A stretch of 64,000 bases of DNA from JAXGQE01 sp040766585 (GCA_040766585.1 JAXGQE010000002.1:202519-266518); one strand, 5' to 3'; numbered from the stretch's first letter, positions 33,687 to 43,443 are shown. Numbers and translations are program-made. The notes: a model not told the origin generated them from the letters alone.

Positions 33687-35918
33687 TTACATGGAAGCAT
33701 GAAATGTTCTGGCCAGTACTTCCTGCTGCTGCATCCGGGACAGTTTGCTGAAGTGAACCGCGTACCCGGAGACCCGTATGGTCAGCTGGGGATACTGTTC
33801 CGGGTGATCCATGGCGGCTTTCAGTGTGCTGCGATCCAGGACGTTGATGTTGATATGGTGGGCATCCTGATGAAAATATCCATCCAATAGAGCAGACAGA
33901 TTAGTATGGCGGGTAATATCGGTTTTTCCCAAGGCTTTGGGTATTACGGAAAAAGTGCAGGACACTCCGTCCAGGCAGTGGGCGTATGGAATTTTGGCCA
34001 TGGAGTTCAACGATGCCAGAGCTCCCAGACGATCCCGTCCATGCATGGGATTGGCTCCCGGGGCAAAAGGTTCTCCGGCCTTTCGTCCATCGGGTGTATC
34101 GCCGGTTTTCTGACCGTATACCACATTGGATGTAATGGTCAGTATCGACAGTGTGGGTACCGCTTCCCGGTAAATCGGCTGCTTGTGCAGACGCATTTCA
34201 AAGTCCCGCACAAGTTCGGCTGCCAGTGAATCCACCCGGTCATCATCGTTGCCGTACCGGGGGTAGTCACCAAAAACCCGGTATGAAACAATCAGGCCTT
34301 GTGCATCTCGGATGGGAACCACCTTACTGTATCGAATGGCACTCAGTGAATCGGCCGCAACAGACAAACCGGCTACGCCAAAGGCCATGCTTCGAGTGAT
34401 ATGGGCATCGTGAAATGCCATTTGCAGGCTTTCATAGGCATATTTGTCATGCATGAAATGGATCACATTCATGGTGTCCGCATAGACGCGAGCTAACCAG
34501 TCCAGATAGAAGTCAAGACGGTTTTTCACTTCGGCATAGTCCAGATGTTTTCCGGAAATGACCGGCATTTCCGGTCCGATTTGTTCACCGGTCTGCTCAT
34601 CGCGTCCGCCATTGATGGCTAGCAGGATTACTTTCGCCAGATTGCAGCGGGCCCCGAAAAACTGCATTTGTTTTCCCAGCTTCATGGCAGACACGCAGCA
34701 GGCGATACCGTAATCATCCCCAAAGCGGGGGCGCATCAAATCATCGTTCTCATATTGTATGGCGCTGGTGGTCAGGGTCATTTTGGCGCAGTATTCTTTG
34801 AAGGGTTTCGGGAGCTGATTCGACCACAGAACCGTCAGATTGGGCTCAGGAGCCGGACCGAGATTGGTGAGGGTATGGAGCATACGAAACGATGTGCGGG
34901 TCACCAGAGAACGGCCTTGCAAGTCTACGCCGCCGATGGCTTCAGTGACCCAAACCGGATCCCCGGCAAACAATTCATTGTACTCCGGAGTTCTGAGCTG
35001 ACGTATCAGTCGAAGTTTGATCACCAGCTGGTCAATCAGTTCCTGGGCCTGGTCTTCCTGGATCCGGCCGTCATCGAGGTCTTTTTGAATATATATGTCC
35101 AAAAATGTGCTGACCCGTCCCAAAGACATGGCCGCCCCGTTTTGTTCTTTTACTGCACCCAGATAGGCAAAATAAAGCCACTGGACCGCTTCCCGGCTGT
35201 TTTCTGCCGGCCGGCCGATGTCGTATCCGTATTCAAGGGCCATGGCTTTCAGGTCTTTTAGGGCTTGCATCTGCATCTGGATTTCTTCGCGCAGACGAAT
35301 GACATCCTCGGTCATCCGCTTACTGGACAACTCCTGTTGTTCCCTTTTTTTATCCTCAATGAGCCAGTCGGCTCCGTACAGCGGCAGCCGCCGGTAGTCG
35401 CCAATGATGCGTCCCCGTCCGTATGCATCGGGGAGTCCGGTAATGACACCGGTATGGCGGAGTGTTTTCATTTCGTCGGTATAGGCGGCGAAGACACCTT
35501 CATTGTGGGTGCGCCGATAACGGGTAAAGATCTCCTTGACCTGTGGATCCAGGGTATACCCGTAGGCCTCACAAGCTTGTTCTGTCATCCGGACGCCTCC
35601 GTAGGGATTGATCGCTCTTTTCAGGGGGGCATCTGTCTGCAAACCCACGATGATTTCGTTCTTTGGATCAATGTAACCGGGACCGTGGGAATTCACACCG
35701 GCGACAGTCTGTGGATCGACGTCCAGGATGCCTCCGTTTTGCTGCTCAGCCAGCAGCAGATTTTGGCAGACGGACCATAACTTTCGAGTGGTATCGGTGG
35801 GTGCGGCCAAAAAATCATCGGTGCCATCGTACGGTGTCACGTTGTGCTGGATGAAATCCCGGACGTCCAGAGTGTGTGTCCAGGAGCCTTCCTGAAATTC
35901 TCTCCAGGCAGGGTGCAT
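33687..35918 (-). CDS. pflB: Pyruvate formate-lyase (formate C-acetyltransferase)
   Basis: 743 residues. The adjacent catalytic cysteines lie in GIACCVSAMK (Cys 407/408) and the glycyl-radical site in IRVSGYAVHF (Gly about 718). It converts pyruvate and CoA to acetyl-CoA and formate. The formate can supply formyl-THF for purines, in line with its place opposite the purine operon and behind a ZTP riboswitch. ATG 35918 follows CAAGGAGGATTGTACC. The gene forms an operon with pflA. Confidence 0.97.
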   Translation of the reverse strand: MHPAWREFQEGSWTHTLDVRDFIQHNVTPYDGTDDFLAAPTDTTRKLWSVCQNLLLAEQQNGGILDVDPQTVAGVNSHGPGYIDPKNEIIVGLQTDAPLKRAINPYGGVRMTEQACEAYGYTLDPQVKEIFTRYRRTHNEGVFAAYTDEMKTLRHTGVITGLPDAYGRGRIIGDYRRLPLYGADWLIEDKKREQQELSSKRMTEDVIRLREEIQMQMQALKDLKAMALEYGYDIGRPAENSREAVQWLYFAYLGAVKEQNGAAMSLGRVSTFLDIYIQKDLDDGRIQEDQAQELIDQLVIKLRLIRQLRTPEYNELFAGDPVWVTEAIGGVDLQGRSLVTRTSFRMLHTLTNLGPAPEPNLTVLWSNQLPKPFKEYCAKMTLTTSAIQYENDDLMRPRFGDDYGIACCVSAMKLGKQMQFFGARCNLAKVILLAINGGRDEQTGEQIGPEMPVISGKHLDYAEVKNRLDFYLDWLARVYADTMNVIHFMHDKYAYESLQMAFHDAHITRSMAFGVAGLSVAADSLSAIRYSKVVPIRDAQGLIVSYRVFGDYPRYGNDDDRVDSLAAELVRDFEMRLHKQPIYREAVPTLSILTITSNVVYGQKTGDTPDGRKAGEPFAPGANPMHGRDRLGALASLNSMAKIPYAHCLDGVSCTFSVIPKALGKTDITRHTNLSALLDGYFHQDAHHININVLDRSTLKAAMDHPEQYPQLTIRVSGYAVHFSKLSRMQQQEVLARTFHASM

Positions 35919-35949
35919 GGTACAATCCTCCTTGTACGGGCGAAGTTTC

Positions 35950-36050
35950 CAAAAGAAAAACCGCCCGGGTATTGGTCTGCCCAGGCGGTCGGCACTTCAT
36001 CTCCGTACGCACTCCCTGTGGTTATCTCCACTTCCGCCAGTCATGCGCCG
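35950..36050 (-). ncRNA. ZTP (pfl motif) riboswitch with intrinsic terminator
   Basis: In the minus-strand leader of pflB. Conserved pieces in order: GCGCATGACTGGCGG, the small stem GTGG/CCAC, AGGGAGTGCGT closing P1, and the 3' part GCCGACCGCCTGGGC, the hallmark of the pfl RNA that pairs in a pseudoknot. The same 3' part can instead pair with CCCGGGCGGT (35969-35960) to form a terminator stem followed by TTTTTCTTTT. Binding of ZTP/ZMP, which accumulate when 10-formyl-THF is short, should prevent the terminator and turn pflBA on. Confidence 0.9.
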
Positions 36051-36070
36051 TTTCATTCATTTATACCCCA

Positions 36071-36098
36071 ATTATAGCATCCATGTATCGCCTGTCAA
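36071..36098 (-). promoter_or_regulatory. Promoter of pflB-pflA
   Basis: Minus strand: TTGACA (36098-36093), 16 bp, TATAAT (36076-36071). Transcription would start near 36064, just ahead of the riboswitch. Confidence 0.8.
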
Positions 36099-36171
36099 GA
36101 ACTTTTCCTGTGCAAAAAGCGTGCATTTCATCTCTTCTTCAATGGTGAATGATATATGTTAAAAATATATT

Positions 36172-36247
36172 AATGTTCGGTAATATCGTTGACAAATGGG
36201 TGGATGTATTGCTATCATGAAATAGTAAAGGATAAAATCCGAACATC
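36172..36247 (+). promoter_or_regulatory. Purine operon promoter flanked by two PurBox-like sites
   Basis: TTGACA (36189-36194), 18 bp, TATCAT (36213-36218) precede purE. AATGTTCGGTAAT (36172-36184) is the complement of ATTACCGAACATT, a full match to the Bacillus PurR box AWWWCCGAACWWT; AAATCCGAACATC (36235-36247) is a second copy in the other orientation with one mismatch. The boxes are 50 bp apart, wider than the ~16 bp of Bacillus, and bracket the promoter. PurR-type repression, relieved by PRPP, is inferred. Confidence 0.7.
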
Positions 36248-36269
36248 AAATCTCTAAAGGAGGGTGCAT

Positions 36270-36794
36270 ATGCAGGAAGTGAAAGTAGGGATTGTCATGG
36301 GCAGCGACTCTGATCTGCCGGTGATGAAGGAAGTAGCTAAAACCTTGGAATCTTTTGGTGTGGGATATGAAATGACTGTGGCCTCAGCTCACCGAGTGCC
36401 GGAAAAGGTCATCGACTATGCAAAAAATGCGGAATCCCGAGGATTGAAAGTACTGGTCGCCGGCGCCGGTAAAGCAGCTCACCTGCCCGGGGTTATTGCC
36501 GCCTGTACGGTGCTGCCTGTTATTGGTGTACCTCTGAAAAGTTCTTTCGGTGACGGCGTCGATTCCCTCTATTCCATAGTACAGATGCCTTCAGGCGTTC
36601 CGGTGGCCACAGTAGCTGTGGATGGGGCGAAAAATGCCGCCATTTTGGCGGTTCAGATGCTGGCTTTGGAGGATACTTCTTTGAATGAGAAACTGCATGG
36701 ATTTAAACAAGAAATGGCAGCAGAAGTCCAGAAAAAGGGAGAGACCCTCTCTGCTATTGGATATGAGGAATACTTAAAACGCAGCGGAAAATAA
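36270..36794 (+). CDS. purE: N5-carboxyaminoimidazole ribonucleotide mutase (class I-like PurE)
   Basis: 174 residues. Active-site pieces: MGSDSDLPVMKE, ASAHRVPE and GAGKAAHLPGVIAA, followed by IVQMPSGVPVATVAVDGA. The layout is that of class I PurE, which normally works with PurK, although a Lys takes the place of a Gly in the GAGxAAHL loop. No purK occurs in the operon. AAAGGAGGG lies before ATG 36270. It is the first of eleven genes transcribed from the PurBox promoter. Confidence 0.93.
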   Translation: MQEVKVGIVMGSDSDLPVMKEVAKTLESFGVGYEMTVASAHRVPEKVIDYAKNAESRGLKVLVAGAGKAAHLPGVIAACTVLPVIGVPLKSSFGDGVDSLYSIVQMPSGVPVATVAVDGAKNAAILAVQMLALEDTSLNEKLHGFKQEMAAEVQKKGETLSAIGYEEYLKRSGK

Positions 36795-36813
36795 GGGGTT
36801 GGAGGGTACAGCG

Positions 36814-38106
36814 ATGATTGACCGGTATGCACGAGCACCCATGAAAGCTGTTTGGAGTACGGAGAACAAGTACCAGAAGTGGCTGGATGTTGAGATTCTT
36901 GTCTGCGAAGCGTGGGCGAAGTTGGGGGTAATCCCTGCCCAGGCCGCCGAGAAGATCCGACGAACAGCCTCTTTTTCATTGGAACGGATTGATGAAATAG
37001 AACGAGTCGTTCGCCACGATGTGCTGGCTTTTACCACAGCCGTGGGAGAACAGGTTGGGGAAGAGTCCCGATACATTCATCTAGGATTGACATCATCCGA
37101 TGTTTTAGATACAGCACTTTCTCTGCAGCTGGTAGAATCTGCGGACCTGATTTTACAGGGGCTGGAAGAACTCCAGGCAGTGATTGCCGAGAAAATGAAT
37201 GAGTATCGAAAAACGCCCATGATTGGGCGATCCCACGGGGTTCACGCTGAACCCACAACCGCCGGGTTGAAATTTGCCACATGGCTGGCTGCTGTTCAGC
37301 GCTGCCAGAGGCGTATGGAGGATGCCCGTGAGACAGTTCGTGTCGGAAAAATTTCCGGCGCGGTAGGCACATACGCCAATGTCGAGCCCCGGGTGGAAGC
37401 CTATGTATGCGAAAAACTGAATCTAAAACCCATGAATATTTCCACACAAATCATTCCCCGGGACATTCATGCCGACTTCGTCATGGCTCTGGCGGTGTGT
37501 GCCAGCGTTTTGGATCTGATCGCCACGGAAATACGCAGTCTGCAGCGTACCGAAATCCGGGAGATGGAAGAGCCCTTTGCCAGCGGTCAGAAAGGATCCT
37601 CGGCCATGCCCCACAAACGAAATCCTGTTACTTGTGAGCAGATCTCGGGTCTGTCGCGCCTGATTCGCAGCAATGCCCAGGCTGCTCTGGAAAACATACC
37701 GCTTTGGCACGAACGGGATATCAGCCATTCATCCGTTGAACGGATCATTCTTCCCGACAGCACCATACTTCTGGACTATCTGCTCTATCAGACCCATCGT
37801 GTGATCCGAGGATTGAGGGTGTATCCGGAAAACATGAAGAGAAATTTGGATATGACTCAGGGACTGGTCTATTCCCAACGGCTGCTGCTGGCTCTGATTG
37901 CCAAAGATATGAGTCGAGAAGATGCCTATCGGATTGTTCAGACCGAGGCCATGGAAGCGTGGGAAAAGGGAGATTCATTTTACCAGCGCATCCGTAACAA
38001 TCCGGAAATTGCCCGGCATCTTTCGGCGGAGGAGATCGAGGATTGCTTTGACATAAACTATCACTTGCAGCATGTGGATACCATTCTTGCACGATTTCCC
38101 CAATAA
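36814..38106 (+). CDS. purB: Adenylosuccinate lyase
   Basis: 430 residues, family length. The fumarase-superfamily signature GSSAMPHKRNP is intact, and SHGVHAEPTT and TSSDVLDTALSLQ mark the other active-site segments. It removes fumarate from SAICAR and from adenylosuccinate, so it serves both IMP and AMP synthesis. GGAGGGTACAGCG precedes ATG 36814. Follows purE directly, where Bacillus has purK. Confidence 0.97.
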   Translation: MIDRYARAPMKAVWSTENKYQKWLDVEILVCEAWAKLGVIPAQAAEKIRRTASFSLERIDEIERVVRHDVLAFTTAVGEQVGEESRYIHLGLTSSDVLDTALSLQLVESADLILQGLEELQAVIAEKMNEYRKTPMIGRSHGVHAEPTTAGLKFATWLAAVQRCQRRMEDARETVRVGKISGAVGTYANVEPRVEAYVCEKLNLKPMNISTQIIPRDIHADFVMALAVCASVLDLIATEIRSLQRTEIREMEEPFASGQKGSSAMPHKRNPVTCEQISGLSRLIRSNAQAALENIPLWHERDISHSSVERIILPDSTILLDYLLYQTHRVIRGLRVYPENMKRNLDMTQGLVYSQRLLLALIAKDMSREDAYRIVQTEAMEAWEKGDSFYQRIRNNPEIARHLSAEEIEDCFDINYHLQHVDTILARFPQ

Positions 38107-38126
38107 AAAAAGGAGGCGCATAGAAC

Positions 38127-38834
38127 ATGGAGATTTTGGCTCAGGTGTATGAAGGCAAGGCCAAGCAGGTATTGGCTACGGATGATCCGGAAAAAGTGGT
38201 GGTGAGGTTTAAGGATGCTGCCACGGCTTTTGACGGAACGAAAAAGGGAACCATCACCAACAAGGGTATCTACAATCTCAAGATCTCGGCATTCTTCTTC
38301 AAGATGTTGGAGAAAGAGGGGATTGCCACCCACTATATCGATACCCTGAATGAACGGGACATGCTGGCCAAAAAACTGAGCATTGTACCCGTGGAAGTAG
38401 TGGTGCGCAATATTGCAGCTGGTTCTTTATCCAAGCGCCTGGGCTTAGAAGAAGGAGTGCCAATGGCAGAACCGGTACTGGAGTTCTACTACAAGGACGA
38501 TGCGCTGCACGATCCCATGATTAATCATTACCATATCCGGGCGATGAATATGGCTTCGGATAAAACCGTGGCTGAAATGGAAGCCAAAGCACTGAAGATC
38601 AACAGAATCCTCAGCACATTTCTCGCAACCCGGCAAATCCAGCTGGTGGATTTCAAACTGGAGTTTGGGTTATTCGGAGAACAGGTTCTTCTTGGTGACG
38701 AAATCTCTCCGGATACCTGCCGTTTCTGGGATGCCCAGACTCATGAAAAGATGGACAAAGACCGGTTCCGCAGAGATATGGGAAAAGTGGAAGAAGCGTA
38801 CGCCGAAGTACTGCGTCGCATAGAGGGGGAATAA
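38127..38834 (+). CDS. purC: SAICAR synthase
   Basis: 235 residues. ATP-grasp-like fold with YEGKAKQVLATDDPEKVVV at the N-terminus and VPVEVVVRNIAAGSLSKRLG and LVDFKLEFG motifs. It joins aspartate to CAIR with ATP, step eight of IMP synthesis. AAAGGAGGCGC precedes ATG 38127. Confidence 0.97.
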   Translation: MEILAQVYEGKAKQVLATDDPEKVVVRFKDAATAFDGTKKGTITNKGIYNLKISAFFFKMLEKEGIATHYIDTLNERDMLAKKLSIVPVEVVVRNIAAGSLSKRLGLEEGVPMAEPVLEFYYKDDALHDPMINHYHIRAMNMASDKTVAEMEAKALKINRILSTFLATRQIQLVDFKLEFGLFGEQVLLGDEISPDTCRFWDAQTHEKMDKDRFRRDMGKVEEAYAEVLRRIEGE

Positions 38835-38836
38835 GG

Positions 38837-39082
38837 GTGGTCAAAGCCAAAGTGTACGTTACATTGAAGAAAAGCGTGTTGGATCCCCAGGGCAGTGCCG
38901 TTCAAAGCGGCCTCATTTCTATGGGATACGGGACGGTTCAGGATGTACGAGTCGGTAAATACCTGGAGCTGGTTTTGGATGCAGCCCCAGAGAAAGCCAG
39001 TGAGCAGATTCAGGAAATGTGCGAAAGACTGCTGGCCAACCCGGTTATCGAAGAATACCGTTTTGAGATAACGGAGGGATAA
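38837..39082 (+). CDS. purS: FGAM synthase subunit PurS
   Basis: 81 residues. The small subunit bridges PurL and PurQ and channels ammonia. Recognised by VYVTLKKSVLDPQGSAVQSG and GKYLELVLDA. It starts with GTG two bases after the purC stop, with AGGGGGA just upstream. Confidence 0.93.
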   Translation: MVKAKVYVTLKKSVLDPQGSAVQSGLISMGYGTVQDVRVGKYLELVLDAAPEKASEQIQEMCERLLANPVIEEYRFEITEG

Positions 39083-39084
39083 TC

Positions 39085-39795
39085 ATGAAATTTGGGGTGA
39101 TCGTCTTTCCAGGCACTAACGGAGATTTTGATGCGTACGACATTATCAACCGGATTATTCAGCAACCGGTGGAAAAAATATGGCACGATCGGGAAAATCT
39201 TGATGATTTCGACTGTGTGGTTTTACCAGCCGGTTTTTCTTACGGTGATTACCTGAGAACCGGAGGCATTGCTCGGTTTTCACCCGTGATGCGCGGTATC
39301 GAAAAGATGGCTGCGGACGGGCGGCTGGTGTTAGGTATCTGCAACGGTTTTCAGATTTTGTTGGAGGCCGGGCTTCTGCCGGGGGCGGTTCGCCGCAACG
39401 ACAGCCTGCAGTTTCGCAATGTCTGGGTGAACCTGAGAGTCGAAAACAATCGCCTACCGTTCACCCATCTATACCAACCGGGGCAGGTATTGAAAATGGA
39501 TATTGCTCACGGAGAAGGCAATTATTATGTGGATGATGAGACTCTGGCAGATTTGAAAAGGAATCAGCAGATTGTGGTTCGCTACTGCACTCCAGATGGC
39601 AAGATTACCCGGGAGGCCAATCCCAATGGGGCTTTGGACAACATAGCCGGTATCTGCAATCTGCGGGGCAATGTCATGGGTCTGATGCCCCACCCGGAAC
39701 GATCTTCGGAATTGCTGACCGGATCGGAAGACGGTAGAACCTTGTTTGAATCCCTGGTGGAATGGTGGAAAGGAAGTGGACGACATGGCAGCTAA
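39085..39795 (+). CDS. purQ: FGAM synthase glutaminase subunit PurQ
   Basis: 236 residues, a class I glutamine amidotransferase. Catalytic Cys 86 is in LVLGICNGFQ and the His/Glu pair in LMPHPERS near the C-terminus. It frees ammonia from glutamine for PurL. Begins two bases after purS and overlaps purL by 11 bases. Confidence 0.96.
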   Translation: MKFGVIVFPGTNGDFDAYDIINRIIQQPVEKIWHDRENLDDFDCVVLPAGFSYGDYLRTGGIARFSPVMRGIEKMAADGRLVLGICNGFQILLEAGLLPGAVRRNDSLQFRNVWVNLRVENNRLPFTHLYQPGQVLKMDIAHGEGNYYVDDETLADLKRNQQIVVRYCTPDGKITREANPNGALDNIAGICNLRGNVMGLMPHPERSSELLTGSEDGRTLFESLVEWWKGSGRHGS

Positions 39796-41995
39796 ATCCC
39801 CCTGGGCAGAGATGGGTCTAAAGGACCAGGAATACGAACAAATCGTCAAAATGATGGACCGAGAACCCAATGAGGTGGAGTTGGGTCTGTTTGCCGTTAT
39901 GTGGTCAGAACACTGCGGATACAAGCATTCCCGGCCGGTACTGAAGACTTTCCCCACTGAAGGGAAGCAGGTTCTCCAGGGTCCCGGTGAAAATGCCGGG
40001 ATTGTGGATATCGGCGATGGCTGGGCCGTGGCTATGAAAATTGAAAGCCACAATCACCCATCGGCCATTGAACCCTACCAGGGAGCCGCCACCGGGGTAG
40101 GTGGTATTATCCGGGATGTATTCACTATGGGAGCGCGACCCATTGCACTTTTAAATTCACTTCGTTTCGGACCCCTGACAGAGAGTCACCAACGTCATCT
40201 GTTTGGCGGTGTTGTGGGAGGAATCGGTGGGTACGGCAACTGCATCGGAATACCCACGGTCGGCGGCGAAGTTCAGTTTGCACCTTCGTATGCCGGTAAT
40301 CCCCTGGTCAACGCCATGTGTGCCGGACTGGTTCGGCATGACGACATTGTCCGCGGCACGGCATCGGGAGTCGGGAATCCCGTTATGATTGTTGGGGCCC
40401 GCACCGGTCGGGACGGAATACACGGAGCTACCTTTGCATCCGAAGAACTGGGAGAAGAATCCCAGGAACGACGTCCGGCTGTGCAGGTGGGCGATCCTTT
40501 CATGGAAAAACTGTTGATGGAAGCATGCCTGGAACTGATTGGGACGGACTATGTGGTGGGGATTCAGGATTTGGGCGCGGCCGGGCTAACATCATCTGCC
40601 AGTGAAACAGCATCCCGCGGAGGCGGAGGAATTGATATAGATACTGTCAAAGTGCCTCGCCGGGAAGAGGGGATGACCCCCTATGAAGTCATGCTTTCAG
40701 AATCCCAGGAGCGGATGCTGGTCATTGTCAAAGCAGGTTATGAAAAAGAGGTAACCGAAGTATTCACCCGCTACGGTCTGATGGCCGTGGCCATCGGGAA
40801 AGTGACCGATGATGGGATGCTTCGGGTGCGGGAGGGGAATACTGTGGTCGCAGAAGTACCGGTGGCCGCTCTGACAACCCAGGTTCCCACATATTATCCG
40901 GAAAGCCGGGTACCGGAATATCTGAAAGAGACTGCATCCTGGCAGGCCAGTTCGCTGCCGGAGATGACCGATTATGCAGATATGCTGAAGAAAATACTGG
41001 GGTCACCCAACATTGCCAGCAAAGAATGGGTCTACCGACAGTACGATCATACCATTTTGACCAGCACAGTCATTCATCCCGGAGCGGATGCAGCCCTGGT
41101 CAGGATTAAAGGAACCCAACGAGCCATTGCCCTGACCACGGACTGCAACGGACGCTACTGCTATCTGGACCCGTACACGGGTGGAGCATTGGCGGTGGCG
41201 GAAGCAGCTCGCAATATTGCTGTGACGGGAGCACGTCCTCTGGCGATTACCGACTGTTTGAACTTTGGCAGTCCGGAAAATCCAGAAATTTTCTACCAGT
41301 TTACTCGATGTGTAGACGGTATCAGTGATGCCTGCCGAACATTGGAGACACCGGTTATCAGCGGCAATGTCAGTTTCTACAATGAAACGGATCAGGGGGC
41401 AGTCTATCCCACGCCGGTCATTGGTATGATCGGTGTGCTGGAGGACATCGAGAAGCGCTGCACCATGGGTTGGAAAGAAGCCGGTGATGCCATTGTGCTG
41501 CTGGGTGTGACCCGGGAAGAACTGGGGGGCAGCGAGTATACCGCCGTGGCAACCGGAAAAGCGTTGGGTCAGCCGCCTCATCTGGATCTGGATGCAGAGA
41601 AGCGATTAATCGACTGCTGTCTGGATTTAACTGGACACGGTATTCTCCATTCAGCCCATGACGTATCAGACGGCGGTTTGGCGGTGGCCATTGCAGAATG
41701 CTGCTTTGCCGGGAATTCATCGGCCAATGGGGCAGCCATTTCTTTGAATGCAGACTTCCGGGAAGATGCATTGCTGTTTGGTGAGAGCCAGGGAAGAATT
41801 CTTGTATCGGTTCCGTCCGAAAAAATCAATCATCTGGAACAGACAGCAGAACGATTTCAGATCCCCTTCAGCGTCATTGGAAAAGTGGTAAAAGACACTG
41901 TGACCATTGCGGTCAACCAGCAGACCCGAATCCAGGAAAGTACGGCTGCATTAAGGACAGTATGGCAGGGGGCGATTGAATGCATGATGCAGTAG
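39785..41995 (+). CDS. purL: FGAM synthase subunit PurL (small type)
   Basis: 736 residues, the size of the Bacillus-type PurL that needs separate PurS and PurQ. Motifs: MWSEHCGYKHSRP, ESHNHPSAIEPYQGAATG and later GALAVAEAARNIAVTGARPL. It catalyses ATP-dependent conversion of FGAR to FGAM. A longer frame runs back to 39746, but ATG 39785 has AAAGGAAG in place. It overlaps purF by 16 bases. Confidence 0.97.
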   Translation: MAAKSPWAEMGLKDQEYEQIVKMMDREPNEVELGLFAVMWSEHCGYKHSRPVLKTFPTEGKQVLQGPGENAGIVDIGDGWAVAMKIESHNHPSAIEPYQGAATGVGGIIRDVFTMGARPIALLNSLRFGPLTESHQRHLFGGVVGGIGGYGNCIGIPTVGGEVQFAPSYAGNPLVNAMCAGLVRHDDIVRGTASGVGNPVMIVGARTGRDGIHGATFASEELGEESQERRPAVQVGDPFMEKLLMEACLELIGTDYVVGIQDLGAAGLTSSASETASRGGGGIDIDTVKVPRREEGMTPYEVMLSESQERMLVIVKAGYEKEVTEVFTRYGLMAVAIGKVTDDGMLRVREGNTVVAEVPVAALTTQVPTYYPESRVPEYLKETASWQASSLPEMTDYADMLKKILGSPNIASKEWVYRQYDHTILTSTVIHPGADAALVRIKGTQRAIALTTDCNGRYCYLDPYTGGALAVAEAARNIAVTGARPLAITDCLNFGSPENPEIFYQFTRCVDGISDACRTLETPVISGNVSFYNETDQGAVYPTPVIGMIGVLEDIEKRCTMGWKEAGDAIVLLGVTREELGGSEYTAVATGKALGQPPHLDLDAEKRLIDCCLDLTGHGILHSAHDVSDGGLAVAIAECCFAGNSSANGAAISLNADFREDALLFGESQGRILVSVPSEKINHLEQTAERFQIPFSVIGKVVKDTVTIAVNQQTRIQESTAALRTVWQGAIECMMQ

Positions 41996-43443
41996 ATTGG
42001 TTGAAAGAAGATAAGCAGGAAGAAGAGTGTGGCGTGTTCGGGGTCTATGCCCCGGATCAGGATGTGGTGGGAAAGACATACCTGGGGCTTTTTGCTCTCC
42101 AGCACCGAGGACAGGAAAGCGCCGGTATCGCTGTATCCGATGGTAAAGACGTCTACCTGCATAAGGATATGGGGCTGGTGTCCCAGGTGTTCACAGAAAA
42201 GAAACTGGCCGAGCTGAAAGGACATCTGTCAGCGGGCCATGTACGGTATTCCACCACCGGTTCCAGTCAGGCGGTGAATGCATCTCCCCTGGTGGCGCGG
42301 TACCGAAATGGTTTTTTGGCTCTGTCTCACAACGGGAATCTGATCAATGCCCTGGAAATCCGGCGTGAACTGGAAGATAAAGGGCATTTGTTCCAGACCA
42401 CCATTGACAGTGAAGTGATTGCCAGTCTGATTGCCCAGCTGGACACCGGAAACGTGGCAGAAGCCATTGCGGAGAGCATGAAACGGATCCGTGGAGCCTA
42501 TGCCCTGGTGGTGATGACCCGGGACAAACTCTTCGGAGTCAGGGACCCTCGAGGAATCCGTCCTCTTTGTATCGGAAAGCTTCCGGAAGGCGGCTATGTG
42601 CTATCCTCCGAAACCTGCGGTCTGGATATTGTGGGGGCAGAATTTGTGGATGATGTCCAACCGGGCGAAATCGTGACCATCGACAGCAGCGGAATGCACC
42701 GACGAACCTATAAAAACGGAGAAAGAAAGGCGTTATGTGTTTTCGAATATGTCTATTTTGCTCGGCCGGACAGCGATATGGACGGCAGCAATGTGCATAT
42801 CACCCGGCGACGCTTCGGCGCTCAATTGGCCCGGGAGTATCCGGTGGAGGCCGACATTGTCATACCGGTTCCTGATTCGGGGATTTCTGCCGCCATCGGG
42901 TACTCGGAAGAAGCCAGGATCCCGTACTCCGAAGGGTTGATTAAAAACCGGTATATTGGACGGACATTTATCCAACCCAGCCAGAACATGCGGGAAACAT
43001 CCGTGAAAATAAAGCTGAATCCCATCCGCAAGGTCCTGGAAGGCAAGCGAGTGGTTGTCATCGATGACAGCATAGTCCGTGGTACTACCAGTGCCAACCT
43101 GGTGCAGATGCTGCGAGAAGCCGGTGCTGTGGAAGTGCATATGCGAATTACTTCACCTCCGGTGAGATTCCCGTGCCACTTTGGCATTGATACCCAGACC
43201 AGCGCTGAACTCATTGCCCACAGTCACTCTCCGGACGAGATCCAAAAGATCATCGGAGCGGATAGCCTGGGTTATCTGACCCTGCAAGGTTTGTATGAGG
43301 CATCCGGACTGAAATTGGATGAACACTGTTCCGCATGTTTTGACGGAAACTATCCCCTGGCTGTGGACAGTATTGACCACGACAAGCAAGTGCTGGAGAA
43401 AGCCTACGATACCTATAAACCAAGAGGTGACGAGAATGAGTGA
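41980..43443 (+). CDS. purF: Amidophosphoribosyltransferase
   Basis: 487 residues. A 16-residue propeptide ends before Cys 17 (EECGVFGVY), the N-terminal nucleophile of the glutaminase domain. The PRTase loop VVVIDDSIVRGTTS and cluster-type Cys motifs (CHFGID; DEHCSACF) indicate the [4Fe-4S]-containing Bacillus type. It makes phosphoribosylamine from PRPP and glutamine, the committed step of the pathway. Starts inside the purL end. Confidence 0.97.
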   Translation: MHDAVDWLKEDKQEEECGVFGVYAPDQDVVGKTYLGLFALQHRGQESAGIAVSDGKDVYLHKDMGLVSQVFTEKKLAELKGHLSAGHVRYSTTGSSQAVNASPLVARYRNGFLALSHNGNLINALEIRRELEDKGHLFQTTIDSEVIASLIAQLDTGNVAEAIAESMKRIRGAYALVVMTRDKLFGVRDPRGIRPLCIGKLPEGGYVLSSETCGLDIVGAEFVDDVQPGEIVTIDSSGMHRRTYKNGERKALCVFEYVYFARPDSDMDGSNVHITRRRFGAQLAREYPVEADIVIPVPDSGISAAIGYSEEARIPYSEGLIKNRYIGRTFIQPSQNMRETSVKIKLNPIRKVLEGKRVVVIDDSIVRGTTSANLVQMLREAGAVEVHMRITSPPVRFPCHFGIDTQTSAELIAHSHSPDEIQKIIGADSLGYLTLQGLYEASGLKLDEHCSACFDGNYPLAVDSIDHDKQVLEKAYDTYKPRGDENE

